Source: Hemileia vastatrix
Lineage: Eukaryota > Basidiomycota > Pucciniomycetes > Pucciniales > Zaghouaniaceae
Assembly: GCA_030280995.1 (NCBI GenBank)
Contig: JASXTE010000005.1
Location: forward strand, 19,747,501-19,811,500
DNA length: 64,000 nucleotides
Reading direction: 5' to 3'
In this document: piece after piece, positions 1 to 10,645 of the stretch
Layout: each line of letters begins with the position of its first letter
Numbering within the stretch: position 1 is the stretch's first letter
Position numbers and translations under genes: made by a program
The notes under the pieces: model-generated
What the model was told of the DNA's origin: nothing
Databases searched by the model: none
The model's input: the letters and a program-made list of their open reading frames with translations, nothing else

Positions 1-36
1 CATCATTCATGAACTAACTTTTTATCTTCCTTCTAG

Positions 37-600
37 ATACTCTGTTGCCGTTCAACTTATATGTGATGTCAATAAAAAATTTATTGCTTTTCACAGTGGC
101 TACCCTGGATCATGTCATGACTCTTCTGTCTTTCAAAGAATGAGGATTTCTCAAACCCAGACTCATACTTTGACGAATCTCAGTACCTCCTTGCAGACTC
201 AGCATATGCAAGTGGGAAGTACATTATACCTGCTTTCCATGGTGCAACCTTAGAAAATGACCCCAAAACTAAATTTAATTATCACCTTGCCCAATCAAGA
301 GTACGGATTGAACATGCTATAGGTATTTTAAAGGGATGATTTTCTAGTCTTCAGGAGCTCCGAATTCAATTTCAAAAAAAATTGGAGATCAAAAGTGCGA
401 ATCATTGGATCATGACTTGCGTTATACTCCACAATATCCTAGATGATTTAAAGGATGAGTGGAATGATCTTTATGAAGAAGATGACCCTGAACCAGTGCC
501 TGCTCTCCCATCCCTTGAATCACAAAACATTCATTCAACTGGCATGCGCTCTGTCATTATGCCAATCACCCTCCTTTATTGTGGCACACAACCCTTTTAA
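37..600 (+). pseudogene. Harbinger-type DDE transposase, 3' part, broken
   Basis: The reading begins just after a good intron acceptor (CTTCTAG ending at 36, with a CTAAC branch-like motif upstream). It reads YSVAVQLICDVNKKF, then the PGSCHDSSVF motif, then LADSAY, then RVRIEHAIGILKG. These match the DDE_Tnp_4 nuclease: first Asp in ICD, second Asp in LADSAY, and Glu in RIEHAIG are all present. A one-base deletion near 158-163 shifts the frame, and TGA at 337-339 replaces the Arg normally found after GILKG. The tail (LEIKSANHWIMTCVILHNILDD) is typical of the family's C-terminus. Not functional in this copy. The family assignment rests on motif recall. Confidence 0.82.
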
Positions 601-1863
601 TTTTTTGTTTTCATACTCTCCAAATTTCCACATTGTATACTTTATTCACTTGGCTGGGTATTTTTGTTTGTTGCATATTCATTTTTTTTGGAATTTATGG
701 TGAATATCTCTTTTTTGGATGGCTCATTGGTTTTCTTTCACCAGCTCAACATGACATTGCATATTTTCTAAAATTGCATAATTTTTCACTGTTTCTTTTT
801 TTCATTCATCCCTCATATCTTTTTCCTATTCTCCTCCAACATCCCTCAAACAATTTGGTTTCATTTATTTTGTCACCTCATCTCTCCAGGTAAGTCATTT
901 TATTCTTTTTTTTGATTTTTTAATTACTAATTATATTTTTTTTGTTTTTTTTCTGTTTATTTCATTTTTTTTATCTAAATTATTTTTGTAAGTGGTTATT
1001 TTTGATTTCAATGGTAAAATTAACCTTTTTTTTCTCTCCCTCTTTACTTTCTTTTTTAGCTCCATCACCCTACTCTTCATCCCTCCTTGGCATGGTCATC
1101 GTCCCCCCTTTCCCCTATTTCACTTTTTTGGCTCCATTTCATTGAAACACATACATTGCACATTCTTTATGCATTTCACTTACTCCATATTCAATTTCCC
1201 CACAATTCCAACATCAATCTTTCTCACTCTATTTTTCCTACTTTTCAATCAAGGTAAGTTTCATCTCCTTTTTTTCATGCCTATATGATATCTCATTCCT
1301 TTTATGAAAACTTCATACTTAAATATATGTATGACTCTTATTTGGATAACAGTAAACTTATTAAACTCCTTTTGTTCTCATCTCCATTACCACTTTTCAA
1401 GTTTTTGTAAAATTTTGAAAATAAGACTCGGAATTAGGGTTAGGTTTATGCAAATCTGATGCTCTTTTTACTGAAGATTCTCCTGAAGGCTACCTTTCAT
1501 TTCCTACAAACAAATTTGTATTTGATTCAGTGGTTGATGAGATATTGACCTTTAAAGTTGAGCCTTTTTTTTCCCAATTTAAATTTTTATTCCATTTTTT
1601 ATGTAACAAATTAGGGTTAGGTTTATTTAGATCACATTTCCTTTAACTGAAGATTCTACTAAAGCCTATCTCTTATCTCCCAAAAACAGGTTTGAATTAG
1701 GTTCAGTGGTTGATGAGATTTTGACCTTTGAAGTTGAGCCTTTTTTCCAAATTTCACTTATCTTATTTCACATTTTTACATTGCATAATTACAGGATAAG
1801 GATTCTGAAAATCTTATCTGATTATTATCTAGGCATTTCAATTATATAGGCATATATTGATTG
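601..1863. other. T-rich noncoding stretch inside the Harbinger region
   Basis: Pyrimidine-rich, low-complexity sequence. Short open frames here are runs of Phe, Leu and Ser and match nothing I recognise. The only structure seen is the tandem duplication at 1433-1785. Confidence 0.6.
1433..1785. repeat. Tandem duplication, about 177-bp unit, two copies
   Basis: Copy 1 starts at 1433 and copy 2 at 1610, both with ATTAGGGTTAGGTTTAT. They run in parallel through a shared TCAGTGGTTGATGAGAT block and GAAGTTGAGCCTTTTTT or its near match. The copies differ at roughly one base in seven by eye, so the duplication is old. It lies upstream of the TET/JBP relic and may be part of its ancient 5' region. 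Confidence 0.8.
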
Positions 1864-2478
1864 CTCAAGAATATCACTAAAGCTCAAAAAGATAAAGATT
1901 TTTGCTTATGGGACACTCTACCTTCCTTTAATTCTTTTCTTGATCTTTGACTCAAAAAGCTCTATAATAAAGCATTTGAAAAAGATCATGAACTTGCAAC
2001 CAAAGTTGGAATACTGAATTGGTGTGACTCCAAATGGGAAGATATCAGCCACAAATATCTTTTATTTTCTAACGTTATTATTACTCATTCTGGATTCCAC
2101 AATAGGATTCATATCAATAGGAATGACGCCAATTTTCTTACTTTTGGTATATTCTCATATATCAATCCAATAACTGGCCAACCAATACCATCTCCAGCTA
2201 AAATCAAAGAACATGGTATATATTTTTCAGACCACCTGTGAATCATTGATTTTGGTTTGGGTAATGGTATCATCAAAACTATTTGGAATTCTTCTCAGGA
2301 TAATCATTAAACGACCAAAGCTCCTCCTGGGTTGGAATCCTGTCAAGATTTCACACATTTTGGTTGCTCCTTTCAAATCAGTCATAAGTTTATTCAAAGA
2401 ATCAACAAGGTAAAGAGAGAAGGTAAAGTTAATCAATTTAAAAAAACTTTATCTAGATCTAAAAAGTATGGGGATTAG
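1864..2478 (+). pseudogene. TET/JBP-like 2OG-Fe(II) dioxygenase relic
   Basis: One continuous frame of about 204 codons, broken only by in-frame stops at 1948 (TGA), 2239 (TGA) and 2308 (TAA), ends at a TAG at 2476-2478. Readable segments include HINRNDANFLTFGIFSYI, ITGQPIPSPA, IDFGLGNGIIKTIW, TTKAPPG and THFGCSFQISHKFIQRI. Their order matches the Tet-like 2OG-Fe(II) oxygenase domain multiplied in rust fungi: HxD motif, a GIFSYI strand, a GIIxxIW segment, a distal His, and an FGCSFQI end. The Asp of the HxD motif reads Asn here, so iron binding is lost. The first and last stops are explainable as CGA or CAA changed by C-to-T. The assignment is from recalled motif order, not a search. Confidence 0.68.
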
Positions 2479-2770
2479 ATTTGTCATCAAAAAATTTATA
2501 TTTTTTCATAAATTTTTAATAAATAGTTTTTATATATCAATTTTCTCAACTAAAGTAATGGGCCAACAACCTTTGGTTGTATAACAGGTAATCATGATAA
2601 CATTTATTTGTTTCATGGGGTTCATCTAGCCTATACCTGTGGAAAGTCCTAAACTTTTGTTTATAGATTTGATCTGCATTTTGGCTTGAGGAATTGTCAT
2701 TACTTTAAACTAGGGAAATTGATATATATTAGATATTTATTTAATAATTTATGTAATTATATGAAATTTA

Positions 2771-3200
2771 GATGAATTCCACCCCTTACTTCAATAAAAT
2801 GCAGGGGGGGTTATTGCCAAATTTTCAAATCTGACATTCAAAATTGAAGACTTGTAAAAATTTTGGTGATACCCACCCCTTGCTTCAATAAAATTTAGGG
2901 CGGTTATTGCCAAATTTTAAAATGTAACATGTAAATTTTTTGACTTGTAAATATTTTGGTGATACCCATCCCTTATTTCAATAAAATCCAGGGGGGTTAT
3001 TTCCAAAATATCTTATAAGACTTGTGAAGTTCTTGAATTGTAAGAGTTTTGGGGATACCAGTAAAATGAAGGGGGTAGTAAAGCCAAATTTTCATATAAG
3101 ACTCTCAAGATTCATGACATGAAAGAATTTTGGTGATACCCACCCCTTACTTCAAAAAAATCCAGGTGTAGGAGATTGTCAAATTTTCAAAGGAGACATA
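2771..3200. repeat. Minisatellite, about 93-94-bp unit, nearly five copies
   Basis: The block TCAATAAAAT followed by a G-run and TTATTGCCAAATTTT recurs at 2791, 2885 and 2978. A shortened copy lies at about 3061 and another starts near 3152. Each unit also carries TTTTGGTGATACCCACCCCTT or a close variant, and units drift by several bases. It lies between the TET/JBP relic and the 3' end of the MYB-like gene. Confidence 0.88.
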
Positions 3201-3345
3201 AAAAATTTATTTAAAAAAAGAATATTTAACATTAAAATATGAAAATTCAAGTAATGATTGATAGAGTAATGAAATACAGGAAATTAATGTAAATTTTATG
3301 TACAAATAAATATGAAAAGTTTAAGTATGAGAGAAATAAAACAAA

Positions 3346-4710
3346 CTAGTCATCAAACAATTTCTTTATACGTTCAATTTCCTCAACAGATTTATTAGCT
3401 TTAACACATTCTATCAAGAAATCTTTCTTTTTGGAATTTTCTTCATGATCAAACTTATATTTCATCTGCTCTAATAGGTTTTGATGTTTTAGTGTTTTCT
3501 CCTCTTTTTTTGATTTCTCAATACTTAGAGTTAACTCAAACTTCTTCTCCTCCAAATCTTGGGCCCAATCATCCTTCCGTAAAGAGAGCTTGTACTTCCT
3601 CTCTTCCAAATCTTTCAGCCTATCATCCCTCCTTAAAGAGAGCTCGTATTTCTTCTTTTCAAAGCTTAGAGTCTCTTTAGCAATTTTCACTTGTTCTAGA
3701 GTGATATTAAAAATTAACATAAAGTAGAAGAAAAGCAGAGTAAATTAATAAGAGGTATGGTATCAATTACCAGCATCACGTTTCTCTAAAAAATTTTCCA
3801 TGGACAAAAAAGGGTTTTGTGATGAAGTATCACTTTTTCGTCTTCTTTGGGAGTTGAAATTTAGACTACTTAAAGCCCTACACTTCTTTTTCAAGGTCAT
3901 ATTTTCCTCCTCATTATTGTTGCTGCCTTCAGATTCAGTTGATTGAGGATCCTGGGTTTGTTTGTCAGCCTTTTAAGAAATAAGAAAAAGATAAGTAAAT
4001 AAAAAAAAAGAATTGATAAGATAAAATAAAAAATAAAAAATAAAAAATAAACAGACCTGAGTTAGATTTGGTTGGGTGAAATTGCCAATAATATCTACAG
4101 AAAAGCTATCTAGATTGGTCTCATTCAAATGAGGGGAGGCTTGAGTGGAGGAAGAGGATGGGAAAAGATTTGCTTCAACATCATGTTTGGAGATAGGATC
4201 TTCTCCATCCAACATGTTTACAGGATTAACATCGGCTTGCTCTCCAAAAATTGCATCCATATCTTTAAAGTAAGGACATAAAGATTCAAGTTTATCATCT
4301 ATGGATTTGATGCCCTTAGTGATATTGATGTCGGTAACCCCAAATCCAGTGGAAGATAAAAGAGCCTTTGCCTTCTTGTATTTGGCTCGGTAATTCTTGA
4401 AGCGTTCAGACATCTGTTTAGGCAAAAGATGAATGCTTCCCTTGATCTTATTCTGTAATTAATTTGCCATTAGAAGGTATCCATTAATTTTTGATGCTGG
4501 GGGCCATCCTACTTTAGTTGCATACTAAGTACCAAAACAAGAATCATAGTTAGATTTGGTTTTCAGCCAGTTGATAAGAATAAGATGATCATCTTTTTTT
4601 AATTGAAAGGTCTTAGATTTCTTGGCTGAGTGGAGGAAAGAGGGAGTAGTGGGATTTGAAGAACAACTGGGTGATGGCTGTGTTTGAGAAGATCTAGGAT
4701 GACAAGGCAT
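3346..4710 (-). pseudogene. Harbinger-associated MYB/SANT-like protein gene, three exons, two in-frame stops
   Basis: Exons are 4710-4057, 3969-3771 and 3695-3346, with introns of 87 and 75 nt (GT-AG). They sum to 1203 nt, exactly 401 codons, which supports the model. Exon 1 carries LKKDDHLILINWLKTKSNYD, a trihelix/SANT-like start, then KQMSERFKNYRAKYKKAKAL. Exon 2 is acidic then basic. Exon 3 is a Lys/Glu-rich coiled coil with repeats such as RRDDRLKDLEERKYKLSL. Two stops (TAG just after CFGT near 4527, TAA near 4458) break exon 1; the second can come from CAA. In this superfamily such proteins help bring transposase to the element ends. Here it lies convergent to the transposase relic. Confidence 0.72.
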
Positions 4711-5080
4711 GTTAAAATATAAATGAAGATGAAAAGGAGCAGAAACAAGCAGATGAGATGGTGAGGGTTTCTGAGCGGATAGAATGGACAGGATGGGATG
4801 AGAATGTGAGTGTGCAGCAAGGTAGAAGGAATATCCAGTGAGTAGTCAAAGATGAGTTTATGGCAGAAAGTAGGTCAAGATGTGGTTATGACAGAAATTT
4901 GTCCAAGATGTGGTTATGAAAAATTGAGTAAAAAAATGTGGGATAAGAGGTGAACATTGACACGTAAAGTGTCTAATAACCCAATTATTAGCAAAAATAA
5001 TTGCGGAAGATAATTGGGGTATGCAGATTATTTTCGGCAATTAATTTAATTGTGGATCCCTGAACATTGATACCCCCTAA

Positions 5081-5227
5081 TAATTATTTTACCAATAAAA
5101 TATTTATATAATTTTATTCAATAAGATATTTTATTGTAACTACATAAAATGTATAGCATTATTCCCTTAAATGATTCCAGTAATTTATTATATAAATTAC
5201 TGGGCTCCTAAGATAGCCTTGCTGACA
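5081..5227 (-). mobile_element. Gypsy LTR fragment, inner end cut by the Harbinger element
   Basis: The segment ends ACTGGGCTCC...GCCTTGCTGACA at 5227, the same terminal design as the LTRs ending at 5756, 15086 and 58822. Its upstream part resembles the last 140 bases of those LTRs, including AATAAAATATTTATATAATT. Its left side is replaced at 5077-5081 by the Harbinger end, and its right end abuts the middle of gypsy A's 3' LTR. It is therefore best read as an LTR inserted into the gypsy A LTR and later hit by the Harbinger element. Confidence 0.62.
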
Positions 5228-5756
5228 TAACTATTCCATTTGAGTAATAACCAAATTAAGTGAAACAAGTAATTAATTTCATGAACAACAATTAAAATTA
5301 AGTATTTTAATTTATTTTATTAAGTAAAAATTTTAACTTATTTAATAGAAATTTTCTAACACAGTTAAGGGTCAAAAAAGTGTTTAATATTTATGGATTA
5401 TAACATATGAGAAGATTGATTTAATATATAATTTTAATTACATTATAATTTTAATTTTTCAATTGTAATTATAATATAGATTTACAATTAATTAATTATT
5501 AATTCATTTATATTAAACACATAAAAAACATGCCATGATTTATAGAATATGATATATATTATGTTTGATATATGTGTATAAATAATTTATTAAATAATAA
5601 AATTAATATAATACTTATTTTACTTATTTTTATAAAATGTTTATATAATTTTATTATGTAATAAAATATTATTTTAAATGCATAAAATACATCACTTTAT
5701 TCCCTCCAATAAAATATTATACATTTTACTGGGATCCTGAGACAGCCTGGCTGACA
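5228..5756 (-). repeat. Gypsy A 3' LTR, outer-proximal 529 bases only
   Basis: It aligns by eye with 14552-15086 from AACTATTCCATTT to GGGATCCTGAGACA and CTGACA. The rest of the LTR is displaced beyond the window start by the insertion ending at 5227. Differences are frequent, several being C/T or G/A (for example AAGTGTTT against AAGCGCCC). Confidence 0.8.
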
Positions 5757-5789
5757 CTCCCTCACTCTAAAAAAACAATAAAAAAAATG

Positions 5790-7181
5790 CTAAGATTTTT
5801 TCTTTTTATACCTTTTTAACAGAGTAGGAAGGTTAGAAATTTATTTTCTAGGTATCCATGTATCATGTTCAGATGATTTATTTTTATATCTCAATAAATA
5901 TTCACTACCCTTTTCATCAGTGAAAATTCTATCATTTAGAATTTTATCAATTTCTGCAGTTTCTGTGACTTCCTGAGAATTTTTATTAGGTCAACCTCTT
6001 CTCTTGGGAAATAAGTCACTGTTGGAAGTATAAGGTTTAAGCAAGGAAATGGGGAAAACAGGATGTTTTCTATCATATGGAGAATACAGTTCTACTTCTA
6101 CTGCATTATCACCAACCATTCTTTTAACAACAAATAGACCTACAAATTGATCTTTTAATTTTTTATTGCCTTGTAAATTGAAATGGAAAGTAGATATAAA
6201 CACTCCATCACCCTTCTTAAATGTTTATTCTTTATGGGATTTATTCCATCTTTTATTTCATATTCAAATGCTTTATTAATACAGCTTTGAGCATGTTTTC
6301 TGCATAGCTGTTGCATTTGCATAAAAGATTTTACACCAGGGTGTAATTCCAACTTAGGTAATCTATTATTGAGAATATTAGCAGGAGTATTTGGGAGATC
6401 CCCTAGCAAAAGCTAAAAAGGCTTTTTCTCAGTGAAACAGTGAACAGTGCTATTATAAGCAAATTCAAGACCTAGCAATAGAGTAACCCAGTCATGAATG
6501 AACCTGTCATTATCTTTATATTCAAAACCAAAGGCACAATACTATTTAATCATTTCCTCTAGAATTTGAATCATACTTTCAGCTAAACCATCATTTTGTG
6601 GATGGTGAGCAGTAGATAAATTTAACTCACAGCCACATATATCCATCAATGACATCCAAAATTCAGAGGTGAATTTAGGGTCTCTTTCAGCAATTATTTC
6701 TTTTAGAAATTCAAAAATATTAAACGTATGAGACCACCACAAGAAAGCTAACTCCTTAGTAGAAACATCTTTGTGAGTTGGAATAAATTTACACATTTTT
6801 GTAAATCTATCCACAATAACCCAGCAAGAGTTATAACTGTCTTTCCCATCAATGGGTAATCCTGTGACAAAATCCATGTTAATTATTTGCCATGTTGCAT
6901 CAGGAGCTTCAATATGCTGCATTAATCCAGATATTTTCCCAGTTAATCTCTTTGATTTCTGGCAAGAATCACAGGATTCAACATATAATCTTGTATCCTC
7001 ACACATATTAGCCCACCAAGCAGTATTTTTTATTCTGATAATGGTTTTCTCAGGATCAAAATGACCTGCCAATATGAAATCATTAAAAAGCTTTATGATG
7101 GTCTCTTTCATGGAAGGAAGAATAAAAATGACATTAGTAAGTTTTCTCCTTCAGTAAATATAACCATCTGCAATGGAAAAC
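5790..7181 (-). pseudogene. Gypsy A integrase and chromodomain-like C-terminus, broken
   Basis: On the minus strand the zinc-finger end reads YVESCDSCQKSKRLTGK. The integrase core follows: NMDFVTGLPIDGK (first Asp), AERDPKFTSEFW (second Asp) and DGLAESMIQILEEM (Glu). After a frame break comes the C-terminal barrel region (FVGLFVVKRMVGDNAVEVELY). It ends in a chromodomain-like stretch whose conserved W-I-P survives, although a TAA follows three codons later. The final stop is at 5790-5792. Stops, including that TAA and one near 6541, make it inactive. Its upstream half continues at 8363 beyond the solo LTR. Confidence 0.85.
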
Positions 7182-8357
7182 TGTCAGTGTATCTAGTATA
7201 TAAGTATGATTTAATAGTATTTATTAATGGTCTTACTACTTATTAATAAATGATTTAGTGATTAAACCTCAGGTAAAGACTAATAAAATATTTCTACTCA
7301 AATAAAACTCACAATACTTGGATTTAAAGGCGTGCTAGTGGTGGAAAATAGATAAATAGAATATAGTTATAGCTTAAATAAAGATAATATCAATTTATAA
7401 GGGCTTTATAATATATTTCTGAATGATAAAAATTGTATTATAATGTTTATTTGAATTGTAGTAAGTGAATGATCTCTAATAACCTCCAAAATCCTCCCTT
7501 ACTTATACCAAAATCCACTGGAGTGCACAGACCTTCAATCCAGATGATGTCACTGCTATCCCCAGCAATTACAGCACTGTGAGGGCCCATCACCTCCCCA
7601 TGGAGTCCACTTCAAGAAGATTCAACACCCAGACCTCCAGTAAGGACCCTCCATCACAATTAATTATAACACAGACCCATACCATAAATAGAAAATCCAG
7701 ATAAAAGCAGATACCATAAAGAAACAGGTAAAATAACTCATCCAAAGAGAATATAATAAAACCCAAAGCATATAAAGGAAAAAAATGAAACTTCCAAGCC
7801 CCCAATAACATCCCCAAGCATCCATATTGACCCATCAATGACCTCCCAAACCATAAATCCGTGAATATCCATCCAAGGAAGTAGATTAAGTTGTCCAAAC
7901 TGAGTGTATGTGCCTGAAATAGATGTGTATGCTTCTGTAGGCATTGTGAGTCCACTGTATACGTCCATATGACCTAAAATAAGTAGAAAAACAAAGGTTA
8001 TAGGCTATTAAGAGTCTAAAACCCACTTATAGACCTAAATATACATAATATACTGCATATTTCACTGAATATGAGATTTATGTATACATATAAGCTTATG
8101 TATGTCAATGATCATTTAGTATAACTTAAGATAAGTATATTATGACTCCATTAAAGCCTTAATAAGTATTATTAGGCTATGGATAAGCTATTTAAACCTC
8201 TATAATTTATATAATAGAGTAATAATTATATATATATGTAATATAATCATATATATTATTGTTTTAACCATATTTTTAAGATATAAGCTTAATGTAGTTA
8301 AGTTTATCTTATTTTAAGTATAAGAAATACTCAGTCCTATGGATATCTAGGCTGACA
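7182..8357 (-). mobile_element. Solo gypsy-lineage LTR (1176 bp) inserted in the gypsy A integrase
   Basis: It starts TGTCAGTGTATC and ends GATATCTAGGCTGACA, with perfect 5-bp target duplications AAAAC at 7177-7181 and 8358-8362. The interrupted protein resumes cleanly: the minus strand reads PPKYQNALSKGK up to the insertion, as in gypsies B and C. Its end resembles the reverse complement of the gypsy B LTR start (GGACTGAGTA motif), so it lies in minus orientation. Open frames inside it are not genes. Confidence 0.92.
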
Positions 8358-8362
8358 AAAAC

Positions 8363-10640
8363 TTTCCCTTACTCAAAGCATTTTGGTACTTTGGAGGAAG
8401 AGTTTTTATTAATGCTTGAATATAAGAATTTATTGGATCATTCAAGATTGTGACCAATTTATTTAAATAATAATATATTTCATATGAATCCAGAATCAAT
8501 TATAATATTTCCTCTTCCATGTGAACAATATATATACCATGTATATGAACTGTATCATCTTGAGATACATAAGCTGGATTGGAGACATCATTTGGAAGAG
8601 GTAATCTAGACAACATATCTACATTAGAATGAAAATATACAGCCCTGTGAATAATAGTCATTCTATCTCTGTATTCTTGAACAGCAAGTTGCCACCTAAA
8701 CATATTTCTATTTGGTGTTTTCAAGTTTAAGAGGGATTTCACAGCACTGCAATCAGTAACTAATTTAAATTTTTGATCATCCAGGTAATAATGAAGCTTT
8801 TATAAAGCCCATAAAGTGCTAAGCACTCCAATTGAATGGCACCATACTTCAATTCACTATTTCTCAAGGTTCTTGAAATATAACCAATTACTACTTCTGA
8901 ACATTTATCATTTATAATTTGTTTCTGGTGGAGGGAAGCCCCTAGTTCAACAAATATTGCATCTGTGTAGAGAACAAAAAGTTTATTGAAATCTGGGAGA
9001 TCCAGGATTGGGTCAGTCATTAAACATTTCTTTAATGTCTCAAAAGCTTTTTTAGTATCCTCATTCCATATATAAGCTACGTCCTTTCTGTTTAATTTGG
9101 TTAGGGGTAGGGCTATGACTTGATAGTTTTTAATGTATTGTCTATAGTAACCACCTATTCCCAAAAAACTTTGTATTTCTCTTGCAGAAGTTGGTGATTT
9201 CACATTTTGGATAGCAGTAACTTTACTCTGGTCTACACATATTTGTAAGCCAGAAACAACATGACACAGTATTTTCAGGGATTGAAAGCCAAACATACAC
9301 TTTTTTAAGGATAGATTCATGTTAATGTCATCCATTGTTTGGAAGACTCTCCTTAAATGTTGTATATGTTCATCAAAAGTATTAGAAAAAACTATGATAT
9401 CATCAACATAAACCATTAGCCATCCTTTAATTATCTCCTGATGACATGTATTATCCATTACTTTTTGGAACACTGAAGGTGCATTCTTAGGGCCAAATGG
9501 CATCATAACATATTTATAAATTCCCATATGAGTTGCAATTAGCAAAAAATTCAGGGAGTAATTTTCAACAGGGATCTGATGATAACACTTATTACCATCT
9601 AGGCAACTAATAAACTTTTCACCCTGTAAGTTTGCATGTATGGAGTTTATCCTTGGTAAAGGGTAAATATCATCTACTGTGTAAGTATTTAAGGCTCTAT
9701 AGTCTCAACACAATCTAGCCTTATCTTTCTCATAAGAGATCAAGACTGGAGAGATGAAACAATATTCTGGGGTAACATCTACTTTTTCAATAATATTCCA
9801 TTTCAATAAGGTAGAGATATTATCCTCAATGTCTTTTATTTTAGTGGGGGAAGCAGGATAAGGATTTCTCTTTAGACTAGGAGGAATTTCATTCAAATTA
9901 CATGATAAGAAATTTTTATTTCTTCCTTTACAACTCCCATTTCATGGGATTCATGAGCAAAAGCCATAGGAAAAAAATTAACTAAAGAGATTATAGAATC
10001 TTTCTGGTAATTAGTTAAATGATCAACAAATGAAGCATTATTTGTTTCAGACAATAAATCTTCCATTTCCTCTGTTGGTCTTCCTTTACACTGAATCAAT
10101 GAATTACAAGATTTTAACAGGTGTCCAGAATGTTTTTAGGAGGGGAAATTTTAAATTTTCTTTTTCCATTCAAGCCCAATGTGAAATTTTTTTTGCTGGA
10201 TCAAATTTTATACCAAACATGGTTAAAATGTCATTGCCCATAGTAAACCAAATGCTCAAGTTATCATTTTTCATCACAACAAATTCACACACAGCTCTGA
10301 CAAAGACACCATTATTTTTAAAGAATACACTAGTTTTGAACTTTCCAATGGGACATAAGATAGAGCCATAACCTCTCCATTTTACAGATGAAATAGGTAA
10401 CAATTTACTATGATAATTATTATCTACTGAAGCAAGTGCCTTTTCAGACACCACACTACCACCAGCACCAGAATCAAGAACAACCTCAACATTTTTACCA
10501 TTAATGATTACTGGTGCTCTCAAAGGGGATATTAATATGAAACTTTCAGTAATATCTTTAATAATTTCAGCATTTTCTACTGAAGATAAATCCAAATTAC
10601 AAGTTTCAGATAAATTATCCAAATATTATACATCATGTTT
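8363..10640 (-). pseudogene. Gypsy A protease, reverse transcriptase and RNase H, broken
   Basis: The minus strand gives an aspartic protease (VVLDSGAGGSVVS near 10480), then RT with HMGIYKYVMMPFGPKNAPSVFQ and the catalytic box YVDDIIVFS near 9400. RNase H follows with FVLYTDAIF, ISRTLRNSELKYGA and later FRWQLAVQEYRDRM. Stops split it at about 9896, 9704, 9546 and 8760, and the RNase H active-site stretch is degraded. Polyprotein order PR-RT-RH-IN is standard for Metaviridae-type elements. The downstream integrase is at 5790-7181. Confidence 0.88.
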
Positions 10641-10645
10641 CAACA

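Larger units (their letters stand above)
1..5077. mobile_element. PIF/Harbinger DNA transposon, right-hand part (left end outside window)
   Basis: Two genes expected of a Harbinger element lie convergently: a DDE transposase relic on the + strand at the window start and a MYB/SANT-like gene on the - strand at 3346-4710. The right end is placed at the run TTGATACCCCC ending at 5077, because the same terminal sequence closes a 199-bp MITE at 49243-49441 as a perfect inverted repeat. The base after it begins TAATAATT, compatible with a TWA target site, but the other copy is outside the window. The 2.7 kb between the two genes holds a TET/JBP relic and tandem repeats; whether these belong to the element or are later insertions cannot be decided here. 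Confidence 0.6.

Noticed and set aside
2771..3200. Regularly spaced repeats considered as a CRISPR-like array
   Set aside because: Units are contiguous 93-bp tandem copies without unique spacers, in a eukaryotic transposon.
7590..7968. Two overlapping minus-strand frames of 121 and 76 codons
   Set aside because: They lie wholly inside the solo LTR at 7182-8357 and have no domain or counterpart in other LTRs.
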